64,000 bases of DNA from Thelonectria olida. Taxonomy: Eukaryota; Ascomycota; Sordariomycetes; Hypocreales; Nectriaceae. Shown here piece by piece: positions 1 to 11,406 of the stretch. Where the stretch lies: NCBI GenBank assembly GCA_020736575.1, contig JAGPYM010000005.1:1116001-1180000 (forward strand), in the 5' to 3' direction. Within the stretch, counting starts at the first letter, position 1; each line of letters begins with the position of its first letter. The notes beneath the pieces were generated by a model, which saw only the letters and a program-made list of their open reading frames with translations, was not told where the DNA came from and ran no database searches. The translations under genes and the position numbers were made by a program.

Positions 1-1129
1 AGAGCTCCTGTGACCTTAAGTTTTCCTCGCAAGCCTGACAACCCCGCGTATCGAGACAGTTGAGACATGCAAGTGGTTTTCAGAGCCTCAGCTCGATTCC
101 CATTCTTACCCTTGACATACAGCTCCTTGTACTTCCGTTTCGGTCTCTGTCCGTTCAGCCCCTTGAAGTTCGCATCATACCATCCCAGAACTAAGGCACA
201 TGTTCTACCGATCAGCATGCCCCGGCATTCGGTCCAGTCCCATCTTTTATTCCTATTCCAGTTCTCTTCTCTATCTCTTTAGCCACGGAGCCGTGCCATA
301 CAGCCAAAAGTCGCACGAGTCTCTGTTTTGAATGAGGCGAGTTGCGCAGGTGCCATCTGAGTTCCGCTTGGGCAAGTCAGGCTTGGATGGCGAGCAAGGA
401 TCGCTAGCTGAGCAACAGACATAGTCGCATGCCTTGAGTGGGCACAAAAATTGGCGCCAGAGATGTCAAATATTGATGCTGAGAAAGTGTCCTGAAGACT
501 CGACCGCTCGCTTGACGGCACAGCTTCCCTTACTCCACTGTAGGGCTTATTATTGAAAAGGTGTGAGGTCTCCGAAGTGTCGATCGAGTTGAAAATAAAG
601 GAGAGATCATAGAGAGAGTCGATAATGAAAGAAGAGAGGGAGAGTAGAGAGAGACTCGGCTGCTCGTACAGCGAAGCTTAACAATAATACACTTGAGTTA
701 TAGATGTATACTGCATGCTACCTCTTGGGTCTTTTCGATGGGTGTGACTTGTGAAGTTCAAAGAGGCATGTGGACACCATCATAGGAGTGAGATGAGTCT
801 GAAGACATGGGCCAGGGTATTGCTTTCATGTTGTGAGAGAATCTGGGGGCTTTAGGAAAGGTAAAAGGTTATTGGAACATGTGAGCTGTGTAGGACCACT
901 TTGATGGGTATTCGACTCGGCAAATAACTACGCGAACCGTGTTGGTTCAGGGAATTCCACTCGAGGTCTGTTGGTCCTGGTGACCTTGGAGCGTTCGCCC
1001 CTTTTCTTCGTCTAAAGGAAACTTATTATAGACATTGTTTCCCGCGTTACTTATGAATAAAAGCGGAATACTGCCTTCTAATGTGATGTACCCCACGCAC
1101 CCACCAAGGCTCTCGATTCTATTATCAAC
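1..1129. other. Intergenic, no supported gene
   Basis: Only short chance reading frames are seen on both strands. A purine-rich GA stretch lies near 598-655. No RNA gene, mobile element or recognisable protein fragment was found. Confidence 0.5.
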
Positions 1130-1486
1130 ATGAGGGCGTTCGCAGCAGCCCTCGTCTTCAACGCCACGGTGGCCGTGGCATCCGTTTTTGATACAATCTT
1201 GCCCACAGAGGAGCCGACCATTACAAGCGATCCGTGGCGCTGCACCACCGAGATTTTCGAGTCCTACTTTGATGTGCCAAAGCCTACTGGAAGCCTGCTC
1301 ACGGCCATCTTATTCTACGGCGATAAACTGCAGAAGGGCTGCAAGTCCGCTCTGACCGACGCAATGGGCCTCCCCGTTTGCACCTTTCCTCCGTAGTCGG
1401 ACTGGTGCGCAACAGACATCTTGAAATGCACTCATCCATATTCGGATATATTACCTCCTATCCCCCTGGCCACGATGCATGCCTAG
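1130..1486 (+). pseudogene. Truncated small secreted protein, probable nonsense-broken copy
   Basis: The frame opens with a hydrophobic signal-like segment (MRAFAAALVF) followed by a short acidic region and two Cys residues, and reads 88 codons to a TAG at 1394-1396. The first half resembles the small secreted 'LPTEEPTITSDPWRC' family (DUF7735-like) that I recall from Trichoderma and relatives, whose members are usually about twice as long and end with a Ser/Ala-rich or GPI-like tail. After the TAG the same frame continues for 29 codons, starting with SDWCA, where family members have a Trp-Cys pair, before a second stop at 1484-1486. I infer a gene cut by a nonsense change with a decayed tail. 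A genuinely short secreted protein is the alternative. The family assignment is from memory. Confidence 0.45.
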
Positions 1487-2294
1487 ATTAGGTAGCCTCC
1501 GTCCCGGCCAGATCCGCCGTACTTTTACTTTGTTCTGTTCGGTCTGATTGCCGTTTGGTTGCGTCAATTTCCTGATCCTTGAACGCCGTCGGTTGTCACA
1601 AGGCCGTGGCGCTCCCCTGTCGCGGATGGATGCTTGTTGGTGCCGGCACATGGTGTATACACGTTTGACCAGTCGGTCCGGAGCTTCCCAAAGCGGGAAA
1701 CAACGGCTAGCTATTAAACCAGGGGTTATTTCCCTCATATTCACGCAACAGTCCGTCGCTGGATCAAGGGTCACTGTCCAGATACGGATTCTCATAGAAC
1801 TTTGACGTTTTGTTCAACCAACGCTTGCCTGAACCAACACCCCTGGGACCAAAACGTGTTTGACAATAACGGCTAGTTCAATCAGCATGTGGAGGTAGTG
1901 ACTGCGGATTCGAGGGTATCATGGTCGAGTCTCCATGGAGAGTGGACCGCTTACCACCTCGTAACAGCCAAGCCTATGCTTCTGAAGATGCTTGAACGAA
2001 GTCTAGTGTTGCTCTTTTAAACCTGTATAAATGGAAACTGAATAGTAGTGATGAATACCATAGCATGTGGGCCAAGGTCTATCTTTGTGTCGGTGTCTAA
2101 TTGATAACGAGGGATGTGACTTGTGCCGAGTTGACTAACTGGAGACAACGTGGATTGGTCCAATCAAGGGCGTTGCAAGAGGCCATCACGAGAAACGAGC
2201 AGCAAATACACTTTCCGAACCTGTAGCCTTTATTATATAACTCCGAAGCAAAATAGTATCATCAAAAGGTATCTATCTGTATATCGTTCCATGT
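1487..2294. other. Intergenic, 3' side of nitrite reductase gene
   Basis: No supported gene. Two overlapping antiparallel frames at about 1451-1805 have no recognisable domain. The region just below 2295 should hold the 3' UTR of the minus-strand nitrite reductase gene. Confidence 0.4.
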
Positions 2295-5200
2295 CTACCA
2301 GTCCGGTGCACTTCCGCATCCTCCGCCCGCCATCAGCTCGATCGGCCTGGTCATTTTCGTTCCTCTCAAAGGCCGCGCTGACGGCTTTTTCCCTCTAATG
2401 CCAACAAAGTTGATTCGCTTGTCCAGCTCAGCCATGGGATTGGCTGCTGTTCTCTCGCCTTCCTTGATCATCCATTTCTTGGTGCCCAGGGCAGCGTCTA
2501 GCTCCTCGGTGGGAGGGAGCTTGATATATAGCACGCCGTCTTCCCGGCCTTCTGCTAGGAACGTCGCGATGGAGGCGGATTCGTCGTTCCTGCAGGAGCC
2601 GTCTTCTAGGTCGAAGTTGTGCTTGTGTAGTGGGCATGACACCCAGGGAGACTTGTTGCCGCCATTGGCCTCCGTTTGGCCCTCGTGCAGGTCCTGGCCG
2701 ATGAGGCCGTCAGAGAGGACGAAGGAGCGCTTGTGCGGGCACATTTGCTGCGTGGCATAATATTTGCCCTGGATACGCCAGACGGCGATCTGAGTATCTC
2801 CGTGCTTGATGGTTGCCGAGATACCGTTGGGGAGGTCATCGGCACCGTCAAAGTAGGATGTCTCCATGATGGGCGCCCACTCGGTGCTCGACCAACGATC
2901 TCGGAGGCCCTTGAAATCCTCCGTCATTGTGTCGCCAGGCCAGAGGGCTGGCCGCCTCTGGTTACGTTCTTCTTCATAACCCGTGGTTGGTATCGTGTCG
3001 GTGGTGTTGTTGAACTGTCGGAACTTGGAGGCAATGGAAGCCGTCTTGGTGGCCTCGGCCCACTCATCGAAGAAACTATCCACGAGCTCAGCCATCTGTG
3101 CCTCAAGAGATGCACAGATGCCGAGTTTGTCTTGGAGGATGACTTCTTGGAGATACTTGATGCCCCCTGGTAGGCTCTCCACCCATCTCGCCGTCCTCTG
3201 CAGCTTGTCTGCCGTGCGGATGTAGAACATCAGGTAACGGTCTAGGATAACAACGACCTCATTTGGAGGAACGTCCTTGGCCAGAATTTCAGCGTGCCGC
3301 GGCGTAGCACCACCGTTACCGCCAACGAGGATGTTGAAGCCTTTGTCGGTGGCTATCAACCCAAAACTACCAAATGGTTAGCACGAAATCTCACAACACC
3401 ACAACACCACACTTACTCCTTTGAAGATGCTTCCGCACACTCACGTACGCATCCCGAGACCGCTCCCTTTAGCTTGTGTGGACTGCGAAGACTCTTGTAT
3501 CGTTCCTCGAGGCGAACGGCCAGACCGACGCTGTCGCCGATTCCATATCGGCACCACGTCGATCCCACACACGACTTGATGGTACGCAGACTTTTGGCGT
3601 AAGCATGACCAGATTCCATGCCTGCAGCAATAAGCTCGCCCCAAATATCAGGCAAGTCCTGCTTCTTGGCGCCAAACATGTCTATACGTTGTCCGCCAGT
3701 CAACTTGGTGTAGAGGTTGTACTTCTGGGCCACATTGCCAATGACAACGAGCTTATCCGGAGTAACTTCACCACCAGACATGCGGGGCACGACGGAATAA
3801 GTACCGTCTCGTTGGATGTTGCCCAGGTACCGGTCGTTGGTGTCCTGGAGACCGTGGGAAGTCTTGTCCATGACGTGCCTGTTCCAGAGCGAGGCCATGA
3901 TGCTTCCGACGGCAGGCTTGCACATCTCGCAGCCGAGACTGTCCTTGTCGTTGCCGACCTCGCGCATAACCTCCTTGAGCGACTTGAGGCGCTTCACAAA
4001 GATGATGTTGTAGAGATCCACGCGCGAGTAGTTGAAGTGCGGGCAGAGGTAGTTGGTCACCTCGTTGCCCATGGCTGCCATGGTCTTGTTGAATATTGTT
4101 GTGACGAGAGGAAGGCAGCCGCCGCATCCGGTGCCGGCCTTGGTGCACTTCTTGACGCTGGCAATGTCCTTGCAGGTGCCGTCCTTGATGACCTTGACAA
4201 TGTCGCCCTTGGTGACGTTGTGGCAGGAACAGACCTGCGCCTCATCCGGGAGGTCGTCACCATCATCACCCTCTTTCTTTGCGCCGAGGATGAGTTCGCT
4301 GGGAGGCATCTCCAGCTCCTTCATGGCCTTGACCATGGGCACGAGCTTGACGTAGTCGCATGTGTCGCCAATCATCATGCCACCGAGGAGGTACTTGCCG
4401 TCCTTGGTGAAGAGGTACTTCTTGTACACGTTGGTAAAGGGATCTCTGTACGTCAAGGCCTGGACAGACTGCGAGATGGCAGCGGCAGCAGCGGCACCGT
4501 TGACCAGTTCTGTGCCATTGGTGCCGTTGGCATTGGCGCTCTTCAGCGTCTTTGCAAATTTGGGCGGGAGGGACTGAGGCCCAAAGACATCGGCGAAGCA
4601 GTCACCAAAGCTGGCAACGTTGACACCCAGGAGCTTCAGCTTGGTGCTGAGATCCGGGCGCTTAAAGGTTCGGGGAGCGTGGAGCTTTGCCTGAGAGAGG
4701 TTGAAGGCGAGGACCTCTGCCATTTCAATACCCGGGCCGATGAGGCCGTAGGCTTGGCCCTGCCAGCTTGCGCACTCGCCGATGGCAAAGATATCTGGAA
4801 CGTTGGTGGTCAAGAGGTCATCGACGACGACGCCACCTCTGGGAGCACACTCGAGGCCGGATGCGAGAGCCAAGTCATCGCGAGGCCTAACGCCAATGGC
4901 GAAGCAAAGGGTTGAGCAGGAAATCTCTTGACCGTCCTCGAAGACGACGCCGGTCAAGTTGTTGCTCTCGTCCGTCCTGATGCTCGCGACACCCTTGCCG
5001 AGGATCATTTCAACGCCAAGGTCCGAGACTTGGTCGGCGACCATTTTGCCCGCAGCTTGATCGAGCTGCCGACTGAGAACCCAGTCGGAACGCTCGATAA
5101 GGCTAATCTTGTCGAAACGCTCCAAGTCGAGCATGGCCTTGCCGGCTTCAAGTCCGAGCAGACCTCCGCCGATGACGACGCCATCGGTGCCCCGCTTGCT

Positions 5201-5791
5201 ATCAGCGAAGCTGATGAGGTTGTTCAAGTCATCAATGGTTCGGTAGACAAAGACACCGTTGGCGTCATGGCCTGGAAGACCGCGAGGGAGGATGGCATCG
5301 GAGCCAGTGGCCAAGACGAGGATGTCGTAAGAGTAGACCTGACCGTTGGCGCAGGCGACAGTCTTGGCTTCGGAGTCGATGCGAGTGGCTCTGGTGTTCA
5401 CATGGCAGTTGAGAGAGCCTTCGGGGGCTTCTTTGTACTGCGAAGCTGTGTTAGCATGGCGTATTTATCCTGACTTGGATGAGACGAACCCATGCGGCTG
5501 GATTGATGTAGAGATTCTCGATTTTTCGATGCTCGAAGAAACTGGTGAGACCGACTCGGTTGTAGGCCAGATAGGGCTCTTCACCGAGGACGGTAATGTC
5601 GTATTCTCTTGTTTTCGCATCGTATTTCATCAACTTTTCACTATATGGTCTGTCAGGGGAGTTGTTTTGGGGGGGTGTTGGTTGTGTGGCTTCACTTACA
5701 TGAATGCGATACCAACCATGCCCAGTCCCACGACGACGACGCGCTTCCGCAACGATGCGTCCATGATCGGATTGCCTGGTATTGAGCCCAT
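2295..5791 (-). CDS. niiA: Assimilatory nitrite reductase [NAD(P)H], siroheme type
   Basis: This enzyme reduces nitrite to ammonium in the cytosol, the second step of nitrate assimilation. The model has four exons (5791-5700, 5649-5490, 5437-3417, 3366-2295) and gives 1114 residues, the usual fungal length. Domains in order are: an N-terminal FAD/NAD(P)-binding oxidoreductase opening with [10 protein letters not shown]; a BFD-type [2Fe-2S] segment with CSC...CGGC near residues 486-520; the ferredoxin-like and siroheme/[4Fe-4S] half with CVGSTWC near 706 and CVREC near 750; and a C-terminal Rieske-type domain with CPH near 967 and CPLH near 1003. The start at 5791 was chosen because it places the dinucleotide-binding motif at the N terminus. 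The second intron has a GTTCGT donor. No nitrate reductase or nitrate transporter gene lies in the window. A 479-codon frame on the opposite strand is a shadow. Confidence 0.95.
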
Positions 5792-5843
5792 GATGGTAGA
5801 GAAACAGTAGGTTACTCTTCAATAGTACGGCTTCCATTCAGAC

Positions 5844-6021
5844 GGTCGTCAGGAGATGTCCCTTGGTTTTAAAGAAAAGGCCATTCTCCCATGGGCCAAT
5901 GGCCCTCGGCGGCGGTGGATTCTCTATCGCGAATTGCATCTCCGGTGACAACTACAGTGCAAGATAATACTGTAAAACGCATTTCCGGGACAGTGGCACA
6001 ACCTGGGTCGTCAGGAGATGT
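5844..6021. repeat. 16-bp direct repeat in niiA promoter
   Basis: GGTCGTCAGGAGATGT occurs at 5844-5859 and again at 6006-6021, in the same orientation and 162 bp apart. Both copies lie within 230 bp upstream of the niiA start codon, so a paired regulatory element is possible. No protein is assigned to it. Confidence 0.7.
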
Positions 6022-6631
6022 GTGAGCTGGGGGGAGGGTTTGGGGGGCGATCTTGATAAGGAGACGCTTCAGGGCGCTGAAGAGCCGGGAGCCAATCGGA
6101 GGCGGGCATTTCTCTGACATATCGTCCGCGGAGAAAGGAAGATCGGGTGCGTGCAAATCAGGTTGTCGTCATACGTCGAACAAAATGAAGACCCATAGAG
6201 AGAAGACGATTATGACTATTGAATTGGACCTTGTCGGATTTTCGGAGAGTTGGAGAAACTTAGCTCTCGGGGTTGTTCATATGAAGAGTCGGTCCGTTGC
6301 GTCCAACGTGTCTCCTTACTTGGAGCAGGTGAGGGGATCGAGCATCCCCAACCCAGCTCACTTACAAGCGACAAGCCATTGGGCTTCGTACTTGGCATGG
6401 TCCAGACCGAAAAGCCTGAGCCGATAATTCAATTCTCCGGGAAAGAGCCATTTTCTGGCCACGGCCTCACCTCCTCGGTGACAGGCCTTTCTCCTCGGAC
6501 GCAAGCCCACGCTGCAATGGAAACGTTTCTTATCAGTGCGCTGCGGCTCTGATAAGATCTCGAGCGAACGATAGATTTAGTGGCGTTTGACAATCTGCGC
6601 CTTGCTACTGGCTGGCTTTGAATAGAGATAA
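5924..6631. promoter_or_regulatory. Cluster of AreA/NIT2-type GATA sites
   Basis: HGATAR matches occur at 5924-5929 (minus strand), 5962-5967, 6054-6059, 6550-6555, 6569-6574 and 6626-6631. A CCAAT box sits at 5896-5900. In fungi, GATA factors of the AreA/NIT2 family activate nitrite reductase during nitrogen limitation, which fits these positions upstream of niiA. Single GATA sites are common by chance; the supporting evidence is their combination with the NirA-type site at 6125. Confidence 0.6.
6125..6132 (-). promoter_or_regulatory. NirA/NIT4-type binding site
   Basis: The palindrome TCCGCGGA lies 334 bp upstream of the niiA ATG. Read with one flanking base it is CTCCGCGG on the minus strand. 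It matches both the Neurospora NIT4 site and the Aspergillus NirA consensus CTCCGHGG. One TGATAA site lies 66 bp closer to the gene. This predicts nitrate-induced, nitrogen-repressible control. Confidence 0.65.
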
Positions 6632-7195
6632 CGGAATCTAATTTAGTCTTACGTAGTGTCTGCTGCTGATGAGTTTATAATTATATGTTAAAGAGTTGCA
6701 AGCGCCGCCTTTCAAGGAATGACTGCGACGAGGTAGGGCTGGGCTGCTATGGATCTGTCCGTTTGACCGTCGGCTGAGAATGTTGGACGGTGGAATGGAA
6801 GAAAGGCCCATGTTCCCCCATGGACGGACCCGTTCGCTTGGTATTGTGGAGGCACTCTATCGAAATCACCCATTGCACCCGAGGTTTCCAATCATGCGTT
6901 CACATTATGCAACAACAGGCACACATGGTTTTACTTGTCGTCATATCGTGTGGTTCGATCCAGATATTCATGAATTGAGGCTGTCACGTCCGTTGCCTTC
7001 CTCAGGCACCCAAATCGATTTAGCACGTGTTAATTAGCGGCTGAGCCTGCCCCTCGTCCTCCCCCCCACGTCATTGCATGTGAACCCCACCAAACATCCC
7101 CTCCAGCTCCCGCATTCCAAGCACGCGATAGCTTCAATCACCCTCGCATTCAAACGACTCCCTTCCCATCCCACAAACACCCCTTCGTCCCCGCC
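6632..7195. other. Intergenic, upstream of VPS25
   Basis: No supported gene. A C-rich tract at about 7051-7068 and a CT-rich stretch before 7196 resemble a housekeeping promoter and leader. Confidence 0.4.
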
Positions 7196-7850
7196 ATGGC
7201 AACTTCGTCAACACTCCCCGCCGCAACCTCCACAGGCGCCCCCGGCCCCTCCGATCCCGCCTCCTCCTCCGCCTTCGTCTGGCCCCGCGAACACGACTTC
7301 CCACCCTTCTACACCAAACAGACAAACCTCACAACCCTTCACGCCCAGCACAAAAAGTGGTCCTCCCTCGTCCTCGCCTACGCTCGCCACCACCGCATCT
7401 TCCGTCTCGCCCTGTCGTCCGCCGCCGACTCTGACCTCTTCTTCAACCGCCGCCTCGAGCGCCGACTGCAGCTAGACGACATCCGCGATGTCGTAGAGTT
7501 TATGCGCAAGGACGGCCTCGCCGAGTACGTTGGTGGCGGAAACACTGGCGATGTCATCTTCGTGTACTGGCGCAAGCCCGAGGAGTGGGCAGGGCTGGTT
7601 GAGAGCTACGTGGAAGAGACGGGACAAAAAGGAAGCGTCTTGACAGTCTACGAGCTAGTCGAGGGTGATGGGACCAAGGGATCTGGTATGCTTCTGAATG
7701 CGACCATTTGTATACGCATTGGTACTAACGTAGACAGACATTCACGGCATGGACAACGAGGTCCTCCTCAAGGCACTAAACGTTCTTGTCAAGCGAGGCA
7801 AAGCCCAAATCTTCGGTGAAGATGACTCCTTGGGCGTCAAGTTCTTCTAA
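7196..7850 (+). CDS. VPS25: ESCRT-II subunit VPS25
   Basis: VPS25 is the subunit of ESCRT-II that recruits ESCRT-III (VPS20) on endosomes during multivesicular-body sorting. Two exons (7196-7685 and 7738-7850) join to 200 residues; the 52-nt intron carries a clear CTAAC branch point. After a low-complexity Ala/Ser/Pro leader the family's N-terminal signature is visible (FVWPREHDFPPFYTKQ), followed by two winged-helix regions. The end matches the family pattern of a short exon finishing in GVKFF. The length fits the family (about 175-210). It is convergent with the BRCT gene, with 173 bp between the stops. Confidence 0.93.
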
Positions 7851-8023
7851 ACGATTCCCTACGCCACATAACTACATACCTGCACATAGGCACTCCCTCA
7901 GTACAAGGGGCCGAGACGGTTTACCCCACGATTTACCCCACGACCGGTTCGAGGACCGGGACTCTTCCAAGCCGAACAAGAACCAAAACTCCGTCATTAC
8001 ATTATACCGCACATCCGTCTTTC

Positions 8024-10739
8024 CTACACCTGAGGCTTATAAAAGTTTTCCACAAGAAACTTCTCATCGAATCGCACTTGCTGGGCCATTGCCACATCCA
8101 AAAGCCAGTCAGGTGCCACCACTCGTGGCTCCATATTACCCTTTCGCGCCATGTCCCGAAAGCGTTGCCACATCGCCTTCTCTTCGAGGCTGTTGCTGCT
8201 GAGGAGATAGACGGGCTCGGGCGGCGCACCACCATCTTCTTCTGCCGTTGTCGGCCGGATCGTTGTTCCGCTGCGCGCGCGGTAGACCTTGAAAATGGCA
8301 TTGTTGGCCTCGGCGATGGTTTTGTAGCTGTCTGGCCCGTTCCGGATCTTCTCCGTACAATAGATCGGGACGCCTAGGAGAAGCTTGCCACGGTTCGATT
8401 TAGCGCGGGCCACGGACTTCTCGAGGTCAAAGTTGTATCGTGTCTCCGTCTCATCATCCTTTAGTAGAAAATCCTCGATATCGGGCACCTGGCCCGTCTC
8501 TAGAGCCCTGTCGATAAAGGTAGATGAAATGACTGTCGGCCCCCTAGCTAGAGCGCAGAGAAACTTGACTGTGCGGACTACATGAGGAGCTGCTAGATAA
8601 TCGCAAGGCTGGCCCTCTTGGACAATCTGGATTCCAAGATCTCGTAGTTTTCTCTGCAGATTGTTAGTCTTATAACGGAAGAAACTGTCAATCTAACTTA
8701 CCCGGTCTTGATCCTCTTTGTGCTTATCTCCAACCCATCGGCTGAAACCAGTGAGAATGATTCGCATCTCCACTTCTGGTCGAGATGGTCGACTCTTCTT
8801 GGCCGGTCGCTTCTCTTCGTCATCATCCACTGCTGGACTGGTGGCTTGTTTATTCCCCCGAGTCTTGTCAACTTCATCTGCTGCCCTTTTCCCGCCCCAT
8901 GGCCCCTTGCCGTGCCGCTTCTTTTCCTTCTCATACAGCGCAATATCGGGGGCGATTGTCTGCAGGAGATCTTTGGCTTTGGCTTTGGCGCTGCGGCCGC
9001 CTGTTGACACGACAGAGGGGGTCTCATTTTCTTTTCCTGCTCGTGCGGGGCGGGTTCGTATAGGAGTTGCCACTGTGTTCAAAGGTTTAGTGGTCTTCTT
9101 CTTGGTGGTTTCTTTAACCTCCTCATTATCTTGAAGGTCATCCAGTTCCCTCTCCTCGGTTCCTCGGCCGATGACAAGACCCTCTGCGGGGCCATGATAG
9201 TATGCGTTATCCTCAGCTGCCTCCAGGATCCTACGCTTCCTCTTAGCTCGAGGGGACATGTTCTCCTCTCCACCAGGATAATACAATTCCCGCAGCTTCG
9301 TCTCATCAAAGAAGGTTTGGCCAATAATCTCGCCTAGGTTGGTTCGAAGAGGGAAGTGGTTATACTTGGAAATGTTAGTGGGCCTCAGTTCGCACTTCGC
9401 ATAGCATTCTTCAATCCAAAGATGGTTGACGACAGTAATCCCCCACTCAGGCGCAACTTTGCACTTCTCACTGGAGTTGCGTGCGGTGATGAGATGAGTG
9501 TTGTCTGCCTTCATTGTCTTTGTGAATTCAGCGCCACAGGCTCTGATGAGGTTCTCGAGGTATACTCGAGCCTCTCCGCCATAGTTAGACACGGTGATGC
9601 GCATATCCTTGAACCCTTCAATTCCCAGCTTGGGAACAGGATAGTGTAGAAGTCGGCGAAGAGGCGAGGTCCAGTCGTTTTGGACAATGAGGTAATACAA
9701 CCAAGCCAGGTTTCCAATTTCCTTGCATGACTGAGCGGCTTGGATGTATTCATGCCCATCTCGGTATTGGCAGACGAAGATATCGCAGTCCTCCACGCGC
9801 TTCATAAGCTTGCCGCCACTGTTTACAATAATATCTCGAATGACTTTGTTGAGACGGGGAGTGATGGATAGATCGGAAGAAAGCATGACATGCCTGTCCT
9901 GAAAGACTGTGACTGGTGGACGAACGACGTCTCCATCTGGTGGCAACGGCAAGGGCAAGTAGGTCGGGGTAGCTGAGGTAGCCCCGTCGAGGTTTGCAGT
10001 CTCTGGGATCTTGAGGTCATCGTCGGGTGACTTGCTCAGTATTTCGGGGTCGGGCAGACAATAGGGCTGCTCGTCGATTCGCTTGCCGAGCTTGAAGCAG
10101 TCGTCAAACCTAGAAGATTTAGTGCTAGTTCACCCTTGTACAGCCAATAGCGCTTACCAATGTGGCAAAACAATCTTCACCTTGAAGTTTTTCTGGACGG
10201 CGGACTTGACTTTCGGATGATCCATAGACAGGGCACATATGTGAGTTGTCAAGCGCGATACATCCTTCGACTCCTGTCCACCCAGAGCCATCGTAGCTCC
10301 GGCAATACTCTCCTTGTCTTGCTCAGGCAGGTCGGCGCAGGTAACGACGACCTGAGAGAAGATCATTCGAGGATCTGGCGAAAACGGTCGAACTTGCGCC
10401 TGCTTGTGCCTGGAAATGGAGGTAACAGCCCATTGCGTAGTCACAACCGGGATCATGAGGGCTTGCGACTCGGTGTATTGTGGGAAATCGATCGTGTTGG
10501 AGATGATGTGCGTAATCTTTTCGATCGGAATGGTGCCATCGCGTCGAGGTTCGCAAACAGTGCCGCCCTCATTTTGCAGAATTTGAGAGAGCTACGATAG
10601 GGTCAGTTCCGCACTCTCAGAGGCCATATCCATTGATACATACCTCACCAATTACTCTGGGAGTGAGTGCACTACTTGGCACAAAGGCAACCGCGCATTC
10701 GGCAAAAGTGCCGGATGGACCCCCTGCGGCATCGCCCAT
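8024..10739 (-). CDS. Multi-BRCT DNA-damage response protein, Brc1/Rtt107-like
   Basis: Four exons (10739-10644, 10591-10158, 10109-8702, 8653-8024) give 855 residues. The N-terminal half contains several BRCT-like repeats; recognisable parts are TTQWAVTS near residue 80, LPHWFDDC near 177 and VVNHLWIEECY in the middle. A basic, Lys/Arg-rich linker with KRKRR and KKKTTK patches follows, probably nuclear localisation signals. The C-terminal pair begins at MRIILTGF and ends with a VVAPDWLLD segment. This layout (four N-terminal BRCT, linker, two C-terminal BRCT) is that of fission yeast Brc1 and budding yeast Rtt107, scaffolds that bind gamma-H2A at stalled forks. I infer the same role. The exact BRCT count needs a profile search. 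Another multi-BRCT protein such as a PTIP-like factor is possible. Confidence 0.85.
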
Positions 10740-11406
10740 CTTGTGTGTTCTGAGATCCAAAGGGCTCAACGTGTAACAGATATAAGAGGCGCGCGAAGAG
10801 AAGCTCTATGAAGACATCTGGTTTAATTGCTCGTGTTTGCCAAGGATGTTGTACAGTGTTGACGCTTTGGCGGAGGTGATAGGTTTGTTCCGTCAAGACG
10901 CGACTCAGTCGCCTAGCCCACTAAACGCGAAGGCAGCAGGCGATCACATGACCGTACTGGTACCTCTGGCCTGTGGGGCGCAATGCAGGGTCCATGGTAC
11001 CGCTACCTTAATTCGCGAGCAACAGAAACATCTCGACGCGCCTCGCGAAAACCACTTTATGCCTCTAAACAGAGAGCAATGGGTTCAGCGTCGAGGTTCG
11101 CAAACAAATCGCAACACTTCAGGCTGTACAAAGTGAACTAACTTGAACGTATGTCCATCTTGTATTTACATACATGCCTCCCTTTTACCCTTATTTACTT
11201 GACCCAGACCCCACAGCCCTAGATTATCACCTGGAGCTCATGTACTACTCTATCCTAGAAACCAGTTCGTGCCAGCCTAGATGGACACCACCGCCTAATT
11301 ACCGAGTCATCTCGGACCCCTTAACGAACATCAGCAATGCTAACTAAACGCCAATTCTTCTTCGTATGCATCATTAAATTCCTGTCAGCGCCTGCTTTGA
11401 TGGTCC
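10740..11406. other. Intergenic between BRCT gene and GlcNAc kinase gene
   Basis: No supported gene. A 19-nt sequence at 11088-11106 is identical to one in the second exon of the BRCT gene near 10541-10559 (see findings). Confidence 0.4.

Noticed and set aside
3476..4915. 479-codon frame on the plus strand
   Set aside because: It lies wholly opposite the nitrite reductase coding exon and only mirrors its codon bias; no domain is visible.
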